A stretch of 64,000 nucleotides of DNA from Tetrahymena thermophila SB210. Lineage: Eukaryota; Ciliophora; Oligohymenophorea; Hymenostomatida; Tetrahymenidae. Made by a program: the position numbers and the translations under genes. Of this stretch, positions 47,398 to 62,500 are shown piece by piece. The stretch lies in NCBI RefSeq assembly GCF_000189635.1, contig NW_002476473.1:1-64000 (forward strand). Reading direction: 5' to 3'. The notes beneath the pieces were generated by a model. The model was not told the origin of the DNA. It did not search any database and was given only the letters and a program-made list of their open reading frames with translations. Within the stretch, counting starts at the first letter, position 1, and every line of letters begins with the position of its first letter.

Positions 47398-49256
47398 ATG
47401 GGTTGCACTTCTTCTAATTAAGTATAAAACGCTCAAAAAATATAAAGTAGCAAAGAGAATTAGTTTATAAACCATAGTTACTTTATCAAAGAAAATGAAA
47501 AGCAGATCAAAGATAACTATATTATTAAAAACAAGCTAGGTGAAGGAAATGTTGGAGTAGTGAGGAGGGTCATTGAAAAAAATACAGGTGATGAAAAAGC
47601 AATGAAAATAATACCTAAAAACCTTTAAGATAAGGATTAAGAACTACAGCTTACTATGGAAATCGATATCCTAAAGTAGCTTGACCATCCATCAATAATA
47701 AAAATGTATGAATTCTATCAAGACAAGAAAAACTTTTACATAATCACTGAAATAGTAAAAGGAGGAGAGTTGTTTGATAAGATAGTAGACATTAACTCAT
47801 TTAATGAAATTGATGCTGCTTATATCTTTAATCAAATTATTTCAGTAGTTTAATATATCCATGAAAAAAAAATTATGCATAGAGACCTAAAACCTGAAAA
47901 TGTTCTATTGGAATATGACTCAACTAGTCAAAATCCTACTAAGTACTCCATCAAAGTATATAAATAAATATATGCTTTTATAGCTATTAAATAAATATTT
48001 CTTCTTTAATTTAAAAAAACCGTTTTTTCTAAACAAACTTTAACATTAAAAAAATAATAGGTTATTGATTGGGGAACTGCTACCATATTTGATGAAAAAA
48101 AGCAAACAAAGATAGTAGGCACACCCTATTACATAGGTAAATCAATGGATATATTTAAATTATCTTTTTATTTTAGCTGTAATAAAAAATTATAATCAAA
48201 ACAATCAATTTAATTTGCATTTATATGAAAAGTTTTTAAAAATGTTGATTATAAAATGATTCTTTTCTCTATTTCTTTTGAATTTTTTATGAAAAAATGT
48301 CAAAAAATTGTTTAAATTTTAAAATTTAAACATATAAAATATAATTTATTGCAAAATGGCAATTAAAATAAGACTTTATTTGTATTAAATAAAATATAGC
48401 TCCTGAAGTTTTAAGAAAAAGTTATACAGAGAAGTCAGATATTTGGACATGTGGTATTATTTTGTATATTATGCTGACAGGAGAGCCTCCATTTTTTGGT
48501 AAAGAAAATGAAATCGTGTAAAACATTATGGATTGTAAATTCAGTATGGATTAAGATGTATGGAAAGTCATTAGCGTTGAATGTAAAGATCTTATTAAAT
48601 AGATGATATGTCCTGAAGAAAAAAGATTAAGTGCAGCATAAGTGTAAATGCATCCATGGGTACAGAAACATATTGCTTTATTCAAGGAAAGCTTGAAGGA
48701 TAGTAAAGTAGAATAGAATAAACTTTAATTGAATAAATTAAAGAAATTTACAACAAAGAACCGCTTTCATTAAGCAATTCTAACCTACATATCATCATAA
48801 CTTACTTCAAAAGAAGATCTTCTGCAATTCAAATCTATTTTTGAAAAGATGGACTTAAATAATGATGGATAGCTTACTAAAGACGAAATAGAGAGTGGAT
48901 TTAAATAATTCTAAGAGTTTTTCCATGGAGACTATGACATTGATAAGATATTTACAAATGTCGATTTAGATGGTAATGGAAAAATAAATTATTCAGAGTT
49001 CATAACAGCCTGCATTTAACATGAAAATAGTATGATAGATTCTAAATTGCAAAAAGCTTTTGAAGTTTTCGATTCTGATGGAAACAACTATCTAACTAAA
49101 GATGAACTTATGGATATATTTGACAGCAAATTCAAATAAAGTGATAAAGAAAGTTAAATCAAATAAATCTATTCTCAATTTGACACTAATGGCGATGAAT
49201 AAATTAGCTTTGATGAATTTAAGCTAATGATGAAAAAGTATGCTGAAACTTCTTGA
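47398..49256 (+). CDS. Calcium-dependent protein kinase 1 (DWG type)
   Basis: Three exons: 47398-47955, 48061-48136, 48400-49256; introns 105 and 263 nt; 496 residues. A Ser/Thr kinase fused to a calmodulin-like domain, which phosphorylates targets when Ca2+ releases the junction helix. Gly loop [11 protein letters not shown] lysine Lys70 (EKAMKI), catalytic loop HRDLKPEN (161-168), metal-binding loop DWG (Asp189) in place of [18 protein letters not shown]. Four EF-hands follow: [48 protein letters not shown], all with suitable ligands. MGC at the N-terminus is a likely myristoylation/palmitoylation site, so membrane attachment is probable. Motifs suggest an active enzyme; Trp for Phe in DFG is an unusual variant. 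Two related genes lie at 53-59 kb on the other strand. Confidence 0.95.
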
Positions 49257-50024
49257 GTATTTTTATCAAAACATACATTTTTGAGCACAATATGGTTTCC
49301 TTTTTATCTTTAAAGTTTTATTCTTCTTTTCCTCAAAGGAGCAAATATTTTACTGAATATTATTTGAATTCGCTTCAGATATTTTAATAGAAGATTTATA
49401 TTAAATTAAAAAGCAACAAAATAACATTTCTATTCAAAATATAAATTAAAAATTTCATGTTTTTATATTCTTATCTATTCAATTAAGTAGATTTTTAAAA
49501 TTATAAAATGTTAGGTCTTTTATATTTACATATATATTTTAAAAATTAAATATTTTAAATAAAATATTAATTGTGTAATAAAATAAATCAAATTTTACTT
49601 CAATTTTATTTATTAAATTTCCTTCATTTTTTTTTATTTAAAAAATATAAAAGTTTAAATGAGCAATTTTTGACAATAAATTAAATTTCTAAAACAAATT
49701 TGTGATTGATGATAAAAATGATTGTTGAAATAAAGATAATTAAATCTTTTAAATAATATTTGTTAAGAATTTTAGAATTAATTCCTTATTCAATAGTTTG
49801 TAAATTACTGAACATTTTTTCAGTTTTTAAAATATTATTTAAATTGTATATTAGCAATTATTTTGTAAGCTTTTCCATTTCATGTCTTTAATATTTTTTG
49901 ATATTTATTATAATTTTTTATATCATAGTTTTTCAATTTCAATTAGTTACTTTTTCTTTAGCTAAGAAACAAACAATAGCAATATTATAAAAAATAATCA
50001 AAGCCAACTATTTATAATTGAGAG
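49257..50024. other. Intergenic, nothing recognised
   Basis: AT-rich 3' flank of the kinase gene and upstream region of the next gene. Confidence 0.5.
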
Positions 50025-52008
50025 ATGTCTAAACCAAAAAAGAAAGGAGATAAAAATGAAGAGAATCCTAATAAATTAACAGAGGCATAAGAAAAAGCTT
50101 TGAATGCTTAGTAATATTTGAATTATATTATTTATAAAGCAGCCATCTAGAAAATTATCAAATCTGGATATTTATTGAAATGACGTTATTAATATTGTTA
50201 TTAATTTATAAATTATACAATTAGAGATAAAGGTAAATGGGAGGAAACAATTATTCAGATAAAAGAAGATATTGCGTCGAAGTAATATTCATTTTTTTAT
50301 TTCATTTTAAAAAGAATGTGAGTGTTCTGAATCAATAAAGATGATGAATAGTTTATTTAGTTGAATTCAAAATAATATAAAATTAATTCAATTTTGTTGC
50401 AAAAAAAATTAAGGGTTTAGCTCATATATGAATTGAATGAAACAATAAGAATTAATAATGAAGAAAACGTAATATATTTTGATTATTAGAATAGGCATTC
50501 TAGATATTTTTAAAATATGGAAAGACAATTTTGTACTTTTTATAACTGCAAATTAGTCAAAGAAGATTTTGAAAATATGGAATGACTTTAGTTAGATATA
50601 AATTGATGAATATAAAATTTTATAAAATATAAATAGAAAAAATTGAATTAAAAACTAGAATTCGATAGGGATGATAAACTTTAGCAGTAGTAGTTTTTAT
50701 AAAGTTAGTATGAAAAAGAAAAGAATATTTTTGAAGAGAGGCTTATGAAAAAAGAAGAAATTAAAAAGATAGATTAAGTGAAATTTGATGAAGAAAAACA
50801 ATAAGAACTTAGAGAATTGAGATAAAAATTAGATGAGTTAAATACTGAATTAACACCTCTTAGACCTTATCATGTAATTGAATATATCAATATTTTAGAA
50901 TTTAGCTTATTGTTTTATTAATTAGGAGAAAGAAAAATATTACTAAGATAGAATTGATCAACTTCGTAGAGAGGAAAGAGATTGTGAATTGGCTCATCAT
51001 GATGAACTTTAGAGATAAGAAAAAGAATAGTCATAAAAATTAATTTAAATGGATAACATTTCTTAAGCAAAAATAGATGATAATAAAAAGAGTGCTCCAA
51101 AAGCTGCAGAAAAAGGTAGAAGATTAATTTTTAAGTTGTATTTAGATTTACTTATAAAGTTTATTTATAATCTAAATAGATGCTAGAGATAAAGAAGAAT
51201 TAAAGATTTAAAATAATTAATAGCTGAGACAATAGTTGATTATAAAGTAAAGAGAAGTTTAAGAAATGAGAAGAGAAAGAGATGCAGTATTGAAATAAAA
51301 CAAAAATTTTAAGCTAAACCTTCAAGTAAACAAAGAAGGTATACTCGAATACTAAATTGTTAATTAAAGATAAGAAAATAAGATTAAAACTCTGAAAGAA
51401 GAAGTAGAAACATTAAAATAACAAATTTCAGATGTAATTAAATCATTTTTTAGAAGAACTTTTATTTATATTTTTTATTATGTTATTAAAAAAGGATGTT
51501 ACTAAATAAACAAAAAATTTAGAATTCATGAAGCTTTAAGATAAGTAAAAGAAAGAAGAATTGTAGAAGGAAATAGCTTGTAATTGAATTTATTTTTATA
51601 TATTATAAAAATTAATTTTTAATATATTTAGTCATAAAAAACGAGTTAAAAATCAAAGTTGAAGAGTTAAAAAGAGTAAAAGCAATAGCAGAAATAATTG
51701 TTGATTAGCGCTCTGACATTGAATAATTCTTCTTAGAAGCTTTACAAAAAGTTAAGGAATAGATAAGTTAAAAGTATAAAATTAACAAAAGATCTTATTC
51801 TAATAGTAGTTCTCTAAAGTTACCTGAATTATCAATAAAATCTAATTAATAAGTTGACGATACAAAACAATAAAATAACTCCAAATTCTATTAAGATAAG
51901 GTAGATGTATCCGAATTAGATTTAGAAGAAAAAGAAAAACTTCTTAGAATATTATTCAGAAAAATGAATATAGGAGTCCAACCATTGTCATGGGATGAAA
52001 ATCGATGA
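50025..52008 (+). CDS. BBOF1-like basal-body coiled-coil protein (5' exons uncertain)
   Basis: Well-supported exons: 50341-50468, 50637-50873, 50926-51115, 51180-51433, 51495-51579, 51632-52008 (TGA 52006-52008). Phases agree at each junction and splice sites are GTAA/GTAG...AG. The product is a nearly continuous charged coiled coil with AEIIVDQRSDIEQFFLEAL near the C-terminus, which resembles the conserved part of basal body-orientation factor 1 (BBOF1/CCDC176, DUF4515 family), acting at basal bodies of motile cilia. The start is probably ATG 50025 (MSKPKKKGDKNEENPN, a basic N-terminus as in BBOF1), with an intron from 50111. Joining this exon to 50341 in frame needs an 8-nt exon at 50225-50232, or another arrangement; in-frame TGAs at 50181, 50319 and 50328 rule out simple read-through. 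Family call from pattern memory; the coiled-coil gene is sure. Confidence 0.72.
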
Positions 52009-52179
52009 ATAATATAAAAAATAAAATAAAAAAAACGATAAAAGAGTAAGAAAAAGCCAAATTAAATAATCAACAAAGAACAAAATAAAAAAACAAAAAA
52101 TATTTATCAATAAATTATCAAAAAAATATTGAATTTAATAATTAAGTTTTTTGATTTTAAATCATTAAAGTTTATACTA

Positions 52180-53110
52180 ATAATTAATTAATAAAGTTTG
52201 CTAAAATATTTTTATTAGATTTATTTTAGTTAATTTTATTTTGCTAACAAATTATGTTAGATTTATGTTATTTATAATGTAGAAAGCATCTAAATACATT
52301 TAACTTTAACTAAAATCAATTTTTTATTTTTTCGTAATGTATTCTTTTTCTTTAGAAAAAAATTAAATTGTAATATCAACACTGGGTATAATAAAAAAAT
52401 AAAAAATATTTATTTAGTAATTTCATTTGAATTTAATTTTTAATATTTTTAATTTGGAATTATTAAATTTTATAATTATAATAATTAATTAAAAATTGAA
52501 GTTTACTAAAATATTTAAATTTGATTTATTACAGTTAATTTGAAATTATTAGATTTTATATTATTTTTTAATATCAAAAGTTAATGAATCTAATTAAATT
52601 TAATAATATAATATTGTCAATTTTTCTTATTTGAATATATTTTTATTCACATAATTCATGAAAATAAAAATTTTTAGTAAAAAACTATGATAAAATTTTA
52701 ATGAATTAAATTTTTAATATTTTTTATTTGAAACTAAAATAATATGCACGAACAATTAATAAATGAAGCTATTTTAATTTGATTTATTAGTTAATATGAA
52801 ATTATTCACATTTGTGTTATTTTTAATATCAAAATTTACTGAATTTATTAAAATAATATTGCAAATTTTTTCTTTTTTCAATATATTTTTATCCACATAA
52901 TTCATAAAAAAAAATATTTAGTAAAAAATATCATGAAAACGCATTGAATAATTAATTAAATTTTTAAATGCTTTAATTTAAAACTACAAAGATTTACACT
53001 AAAAATTAATAAATGAGGTTGTTTGCTGATATATTTTAATTTGATTTAAATCTAAAATTACTAATAATTAATTATATTAGATTTATGATATTTTTAATAT
53101 AAAGAGATAA
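52180..53110. repeat. Degenerate ~250-300 bp tandem repeats, non-coding
   Basis: A block like AATTAATAAATGAAGTTTGC followed by TTTAATTTGATTTATTA, a GAAATTATTAGATTT-type block and TTTTTAATATCAAA recurs from about 52183, 52483, 52754 and 53004. Copies are strongly diverged. The interval 52009-53185 holds no gene. Confidence 0.6.
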
Positions 53111-53185
53111 TCAATCCAATTAACTTAAGTTAAATAATAATATCTTTTTTTTAAATATTTTTATTTTTTAAAGAATTAAATGAAT

Positions 53186-55166
53186 TCAAGATAACTATTT
53201 TAACATGTCTATAAATTCTTAGTAAGAAAGTTTACCATCTTTGTTTTTATCACCTTTTTCTAAAATTGTTTACCACATTTTTTCAATGTTCTTATCATCG
53301 TTGAACTGAGATTGTAGACTTTAGAAAAGCTCCTCTTTCGTAATAAACCCGTTTTAATCTTAATCAAAATAAGAAAATGCTTATTTCAACTTAGTATCTT
53401 GTTATAAATTAATTTTATCCATAGCAACAGATATAAATTCATTATAATTGATATATCCGTTCTTATTACAGTCAATTTTTTAGAATAATTCATCTAAAAA
53501 TTAATCTATATCAGTTATCTACTCAATAAAAAAGCCTTCAAAACCACTTCTTATTTCTTCTCTACTAAGTTAGCCATCTTTATTAACATCAATTCTTTAG
53601 AAATCTTCAGTAAGCTTTTACATTTCATCATCCCCAACTAGATAAAAGCCAATAAAATTGACAACTGCTTGGTAGAATTTAGAATGAGAATGGTAACTCA
53701 TCATTTGAATCAAGTCTTTTTACCTTAATTCTTTTTATTTTTATAAATTTTAAATATATTTTTCATCATTTTGATCAAATTCCTAAAAAATATCTTTAAA
53801 ATACTAATGATCTAGTATATCCTAACATTTCATTCTTTAATCTTATGAAACAAATATTTTTTTAAAAATTTCTTAAATTTAGCTGTCATGTTTAATTGAA
53901 AATCCACAACTATATCTCATTTAAATGTTTTAAATAGCTTCTATAGTCTTTTTTCTATTAATCCCATAAAATGGAGGCACACCCATCAAGATTAAAAACC
54001 AAATCACACCAATGCTCCAAACATCTGCTAAATAGTTATAACTTTTATTTATTTCTTCAGGACTTTTGTAAGTTATATTATTTATTTGTTCAGAAAATGT
54101 ATCATTTTCCTCAAAGCTCCTAGAAAAAAACCAATTTATTATCTATATTTTATTGCATAAAAAATAAATATTTTCTTAAATAAAATATAATTTTTTTTAT
54201 TAAAATTTACTAAAAAAAGTAATTTAAGAAAAATAAATATAAAAAATTTGTAAAAATCTACAAAGATATTTCAAATAAAAATGAAGAAATCCAAGCTAAA
54301 ATAAATTTATTGTAAAAATCTATTTGTTAAAAGAAAAATACAATAAATTGCTTTTAAAGTAATTAACTTTTGAAGTTATCTTTGTATTTTTTTATTACTT
54401 TAAATTAACGCTCACTATATTTTTAAAGCTTGAATGGGCTATTTTTTTATTAAGTCTTATACGATTATAACATATTGCTTAAAATAAATAATTTTGTCAT
54501 TTAATTTTATATAAATTAAATATTTTAACAAATCAATAAATGTATTACTTTAATTGATACTTAGTTGGTCTCTTCATCTATGTTTAATAGAATGTTTTAA
54601 GGAGTGATATTTAAGTGAGTTATCTTCTACTAATGACAATAGTTTATCGCAGATAGCAATTGTTAGACTATTGATGCTGATTGAGTTTCTGGCAAATAGC
54701 TTGTTTCCTATATATATTCTATGAGCTAACCTCCAAGCAAAAGTTCAAATATTAAATAATAAGCATATCTATCTTAGTAATATTCATACAGCTTGATAAT
54801 GTTAGGATGATCTAATTTGCTTAAAATTTTTATTTCATTTAAAACTTATTTTTCTTTCACCCCTAACTTATTTTTAGCAACTATCTTTAATGCCCTTGAC
54901 TGTCCAGTTTTTTTATGCTTCACAATTCTTATGTCACCAAATTCTCCCTATGCTAAATGTCTTTCAAAAAAGTAGTCTTCCCTAATGTCTTTCGAGTTTA
55001 TTTCTTTGATATACATTTCTTTCTAAATTAAAATTTATTATTCCTCTTTAGGGATAGGCGAATTTTTTTTATTTCCTTTTTGAGAATTCGCTTAAGTTTA
55101 AGCTGTTTTTTCATCACTTATTTATTTCCTTTCGATATCTCTAACTTAAGAATTTCCGCATCCCAT
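53186..55166 (-). CDS. CDPK-family pseudokinase with four intact EF-hands
   Basis: Three exons on minus: 54549-55166, a 23-nt exon 54416-54438, and 53186-54119; 524 residues. Same plan as the neighbouring CDPKs: MGCGNS acylation motif, Gly loop QGEFGD, ATP lysine kept (Lys94, RALKI), LDHPNIIKLYEYY, SPEEINKSY in place of APE, and DVWSIGV. The catalytic loop reads HLNITPQN (184-191) where HRDLKPEN is expected, so Arg, catalytic Asp and Lys are all replaced. The position of DFG/DWG, encoded by the 23-nt exon, reads IQAL, so the metal-binding Asp is lost too. Loss of both Asp residues predicts no phosphotransfer. All four EF-hands keep their ligands (DVNKDGQLSREE, DCNKNGYINYNE, DQDQNGFITKEE, DKNKDGKLSYQE). 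Likely a Ca2+-responsive scaffold or regulator of active CDPKs; that role is inferred. Confidence 0.9.
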
Positions 55167-56399
55167 TTTAGCAGTATCTATCTCTTATTTAATCACTAAT
55201 TATAGATAGATAGATAATAGATAAAGCTTGGATTAAAGATTATTTGAATCAATATTTTTTAATTAAATAATTAGATTTTTTTTTAGTAAATATTCTTCAC
55301 AATTAATCATAAATAATTAGAAATCAATAGTTGCTTTTATCTAATTGATTTATTCAATATAATTAATAACATTCAACAATAAAGTCAAACAATATACTAT
55401 TTTTATTATTTAACTTGTTTTCTTGAAAGTATTCAAAATTATTAGCAATATATCTATTGAGGTTTCCTACTGATTAAAACGTATTAAACAAAATAAAGTT
55501 AAATAAATTTTATTAAAAGTAAGATGCAAATTATGCTAATAAAATCTTTTCTAAATTAGCATTACATATTAAATAAAAGCTTCTAATCTAAGAGTTTTAA
55601 ATAATTTAGGTTCGGACTTAAAATTATAACTAATTTACTTGAATAAAATTTTTAAAATTTTGCTATTTTTGTTTAGCTAATCTTAATATAGATTTTATTA
55701 ATAATAAAATTAGAGTAAATAAATTATTTTTAAAAGAAAAATTAAAATTATTAAGATATAACTTTTTCTTAAAAATAAATATTTAGTAAATTTTTTTAAA
55801 GTTATGTTTATTTTATTTAGTTTTAATAAATTGAGAAAAAAAAACCATTTCTTTAGCTATTTTAAAGATTAGCATATATTTATTGAGAAATATTTATTTA
55901 TTTTTAATATTAAGAAGAAAAAATTAAAATTATTTACATAAAATTTTTTTTGAATTTAAAAATATTAAGAAAATTATTTTAAATTAAAATAGCTATTTTA
56001 TTTAACAAACTATGTAATGAAAAAAAAGTGTCATTTATTTTGCTATTTTAATACTAAGCTTGCTTATTTTAGTAAAATTTTGAATAAACATTTTTTATTT
56101 ATAGTTATATGAAGAAATTCTTCAAAAATTAAAATTATTTGCATGAAATTTTTTCTTAATTAAAATTAATAATGAGAAAATTATTTTTTTATAAATACTC
56201 TTTATTTTTAATGAAGATAAAATAAATTATTTTGCATTTGAAAGCATTTATTTGAGGAGAATTATAAATAAATGTAAAATTTTTAAATTATTTTTGAATT
56301 AGATTTTATAAAAATAAACTATTTACAATATATAATTTTATATAAAAATTAAAATTTTTGTTATAATATAAATAAACTATAAAAATTTTTATTAATCCT
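55167..56399. other. Spacer between two CDPK genes, with degenerate repeats
   Basis: No gene. From ~55735 to 56200 a block of the type AAATTAAAATTATTTACATA followed by AAATTTTTTCTTAA and GAGAAAATTATTTT recurs about three times at ~190-bp spacing, strongly diverged. A GATA microsatellite lies near 55205. Confidence 0.45.
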
Positions 56400-58519
<2,120 letters not shown>

Positions 58520-59500
58520 TTTTTATCTTTCTTTCTTGAAGTTTACTTAGATAGGATTTATTTATTAGCTTTAAATAAGAATAATTTATTTGTGAATATT
58601 ATTTTTCTTATGGTTTTGTTTATAATTTTTTTAACTTAATTAAATTTTACAGCTTTTAATTATTCATTAGTAAACTAATTTGATTTCTCTTATGTTTTTT
58701 TGATTAGCGGACCAATGATGTCTTAGATTACATTTTGTGGTAACAAGACATATTACACATTAAATATAAATTTTATACTTTGGGATTTAGAATAAAGCTT
58801 TAACTTTCTCATTTATTCACATAACACCAAATTTTTTAAAATAATGATTTTAGATATGCTTTCAATTAAAATTTTTATAAAAGATTTGTTCTAATACAAT
58901 ATTACTATAAAATTTAAAATATTTTTTTATTCAAATATTTTTGTTGGTTATAAAATTCTTAATAAATTCTAAAATAATGGTAGATAATAGTTAAATGATC
59001 AAATAAGAGAATAAAAATTTAGCTTTCAGTTGATTTTGATTTAAAAATGAATATAAAAACCATTTAATTCGTCTTTTAAATTAGTTATTTAAGAAAATAA
59101 AATATTATTTAATGATTTTTTTTTTTTTTAAATATCAATCAACCTTTTAATTAATTATTTAAAAATATTTTTTTAAATATTTTTTTATTTTATTTTAAAT
59201 TTTAATAATAATTAGGCACATTTTTGTTTTCAATTTTTTATTAAAATCTAATTATTTTTTTCAATCAAAGTAGATTTGATATTTTTATGAGTTGGACATA
59301 CAATTTACAATTTTACAACAAATTTTTAAAAAAAGAGAAGATTTTATTGCTTTACATGAAAACTAATTCATTTAATTAAATTTAATATATAAAAAAGTAT
59401 TGCTTTAATATTTTGTTTTTAGGTTTGTTGTTTATATCATTTGTTAGATCAATTTTTAGGAAATTTTTTAACAAAAAATAGATAAAATAGCTCAGCCTCA
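58520..59500. other. Divergent intergenic region, nothing recognised
   Basis: AT-rich, between CDPK 2 (-) and the surface-protein gene (+). Presumed promoters of both; no element identified. Confidence 0.5.
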
Positions 59501-62500
59501 ATGAATTTAATTTATTTTTATATTTTTGTTATCATTTGCTGCTTAAATATTGCTTTGAGTTAATTTAATATCTGCTCATCTTTAGAAGAAATAGCTTGTA
59601 AAACCAACTTTAAAATTATTATTAACTTTTCAATATTTTGTATAAAAAGGGCTGAGATAAGGGTCTCAATAATAAATAAAGGTATTCTTTCCTATACCTG
59701 ATACAAACATTATAATTTTAATGACTACTTAGCAAGATTTAATTAAAAACTAACCTAGCTCATTTATTTATGTCATATAAAAACCTTCTTAGTCTGTTTT
59801 AAACTCTTAATAACGTAATTTAAACTTCTACTTTCATTATTAAAATAAATAAAATTAATATTTTTCATTTTAAGTAAACTAAAATATTTTTTTAATATAA
59901 AGTACCAGTTAAACTAGTTTAATTATCATTTTGTGACGTAACAAAAAAGCTTATAGGATTTAGTTCTACCTTTTATTACACGATAAGCGTTTATTCTTTA
60001 AAAATTGAAAAAATGATATAGATTAATTCACAAATTTATGATGCTTTAATACTAAAAAACACAACTATTTCTGTAATTGCAACTAAATAATCAATTATAG
60101 CACAAGATATTTTATCAGACTTATAAATATCTAAACTTTTACTAAGTAAATATTTTATTAATTATGCATTTTTTATTTGAAATAAGAACCAAAAAGAAAT
60201 AAAGATATATTTTAATTTGATATTTAAATTTAATAAAAAAAATTGTAGATACTTCTATATAATTTATGAGTACATATATGCTACTGAGTAATATTGAGCT
60301 AGTTTCATTTGTTACGTACCCAGTTTAATCTGATTAAATATCATTGTAATTCTGGGAACCTATTAAAAATGTATCATATGGATCGATATAGAGTATTAAT
60401 TAATATTTAATGCATTTGACAAGTTTGAAATTTATAAAATGTTTGAATAAAAAGTGTAGACAAATGTAAATCAAGTGACTTCACTCAGAAATTTGATAGG
60501 AATTAAGAAATATTTTGGTTATGATTATGCCTTCATCTATTTGGTGTCAGAAACTGTTTACTTGTTTGATTTAACTAACTATCAATAATAATAATTTAAA
60601 TTGTTAAGTTCATTTTGTAAATTTATCATCTTTTTATCATTTTAAAAATGTATTATCAATAAAATAATAGCTATTGATTAACTTTATAACTAATATGGAA
60701 TGAGCAATCAAATACAGTAAAAAGAAAAATTCTTCTCTGGGCTATTAATTAGCTATAATAACGATTTACTTAGAGTGACAACTTTTGATACTAATGGAAA
60801 CAATTTTGTATTAAAATTCCCAAAAATATATAATAATAACACCAGTGCATTTGTTATTTCTTATTATTTTAATTAGAGTAACTGGAATTTATTAGCTAAT
60901 AACCCTTAATCATAATATATTTACATTATAAATGAATTAAATTATGCTAAATACTATATTGGAGATAATTAAACTATTCAAAGGAGCTAATAGTTTTTTA
61001 GTAAAATAAAAATATTAGTTTTCAAATAAATAAATTTTGATATTTTTTTTTTATTTTAATCAAACTAGGTTAACAGTAATCAAGCTATATAGCTAGCAAA
61101 CTAGTTAATTTTGATGGTGAAGAAAGTTAAGTCATAATATTTAACTAAATTAATAATGTAAATTAAGTTTAAATTGCAGATAAATTTGGTAATAAAATAG
61201 ATTTTTTTAACTTTGATATTTACACTTAAATTCCATAGATCTCTTTTAGTTTTTAAGAAGTTGTTAACTTAGAAAAAATTTAATTTTGCATTAAAATTAA
61301 TTCAACTTAATTGTTAGTTTTTGATGCAAATTCTAAATAAGTAAAACAAAATTTAATTATAAATTCTTATTTTAATATTTTGTTTTTGTTATCAGATTAG
61401 CTATTTTAATGTCTCTTTAGGTTCTCAATTTAATTGGAATAACTAACCTGAATTTTATTAAGTTATTTATAATCCTTAGACTAATCAAACATATTTTTAT
61501 ATTGTAAATGGTTTAACAAAAAAACTATCTAGAGTTAAACTAGATTCTAATAATATATCTTTTTAAAAAGAAGTGTTTGACTCATCAAAAAATATATTAT
61601 TAAGTCCAGGATTTTCAGTATTTACATAAGAATAAATTGCTGTAGCTTTCTCATCTAACTAAATTATAGAATATGATCTTAATAGCCTCTAATTGAAATC
61701 ATTTAAAAATAGTAATAAATAATTTTTAAACAATTTTATTTTAAATCAATCATCAAAAATCTAAAAATAAAAATGAATAATATTTTTAAAAATACAAATA
61801 GTAAATTGTTTATCTAGTAGTATTGCAACAGCATTTATAAATTTGGGTATAGCCATCTTTTATTGTGATGAAGGGTTTATAATTTCTTATAAAATAAGCA
61901 GCTAAAATATATTTTAATTGTAAATTAGCTCAGATATGGCTTCAATACTATTTAAAGTTGAAGATTTAAATCTTTTATTTGTTAGCTTTAAATATACAAA
62001 TATAATAGAAGGTTACTCTCTTGATCCCTCTACAATAGAATTGAATAGATTTTTAGTATTTTAAAGCAAATATAACGTATTAGGACTTTAATTTACTAAT
62101 TATAATAATTTATTTATAAATACTGATCAGCAAAATATTTAATTTGATGCATTTGGCTGTTTACAAAACAATTAGTGTGCAGTTTGTGAGCTATAGGTTT
62201 ATTTTGATTCTTCATAGTAAAATTAAGGTTTTGTAGATAGTTTTGGATTAGGAGACTTAAATTATTAATTTACAACTTATCAAAATTTTATCTTAGGTTT
62301 TTTATAGGTAATTAATTAATTATTAAATGATTTTATTTATTGATAATTTTTCTTAAATTGTTATTTAATAAAGGCTAATCAATTGTTTTAGTTTGTAAAG
62401 ACAATATAAACTGTTCAGATTCATTACTTTATCAATAACTCTAATGAAATGTAGATTGATTAAAATCAGATTGATTTTCCAATAAAAGAAAAGATTATAT

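Noticed and set aside
50469-50636. Coding continuation through 50469-50636
   Set aside because: The frame looks partly coding but contains TGA at 50583, 50604 and 50607; a phase-0 GTAATAT...AATAG intron removes all three and keeps the coiled coil continuous.
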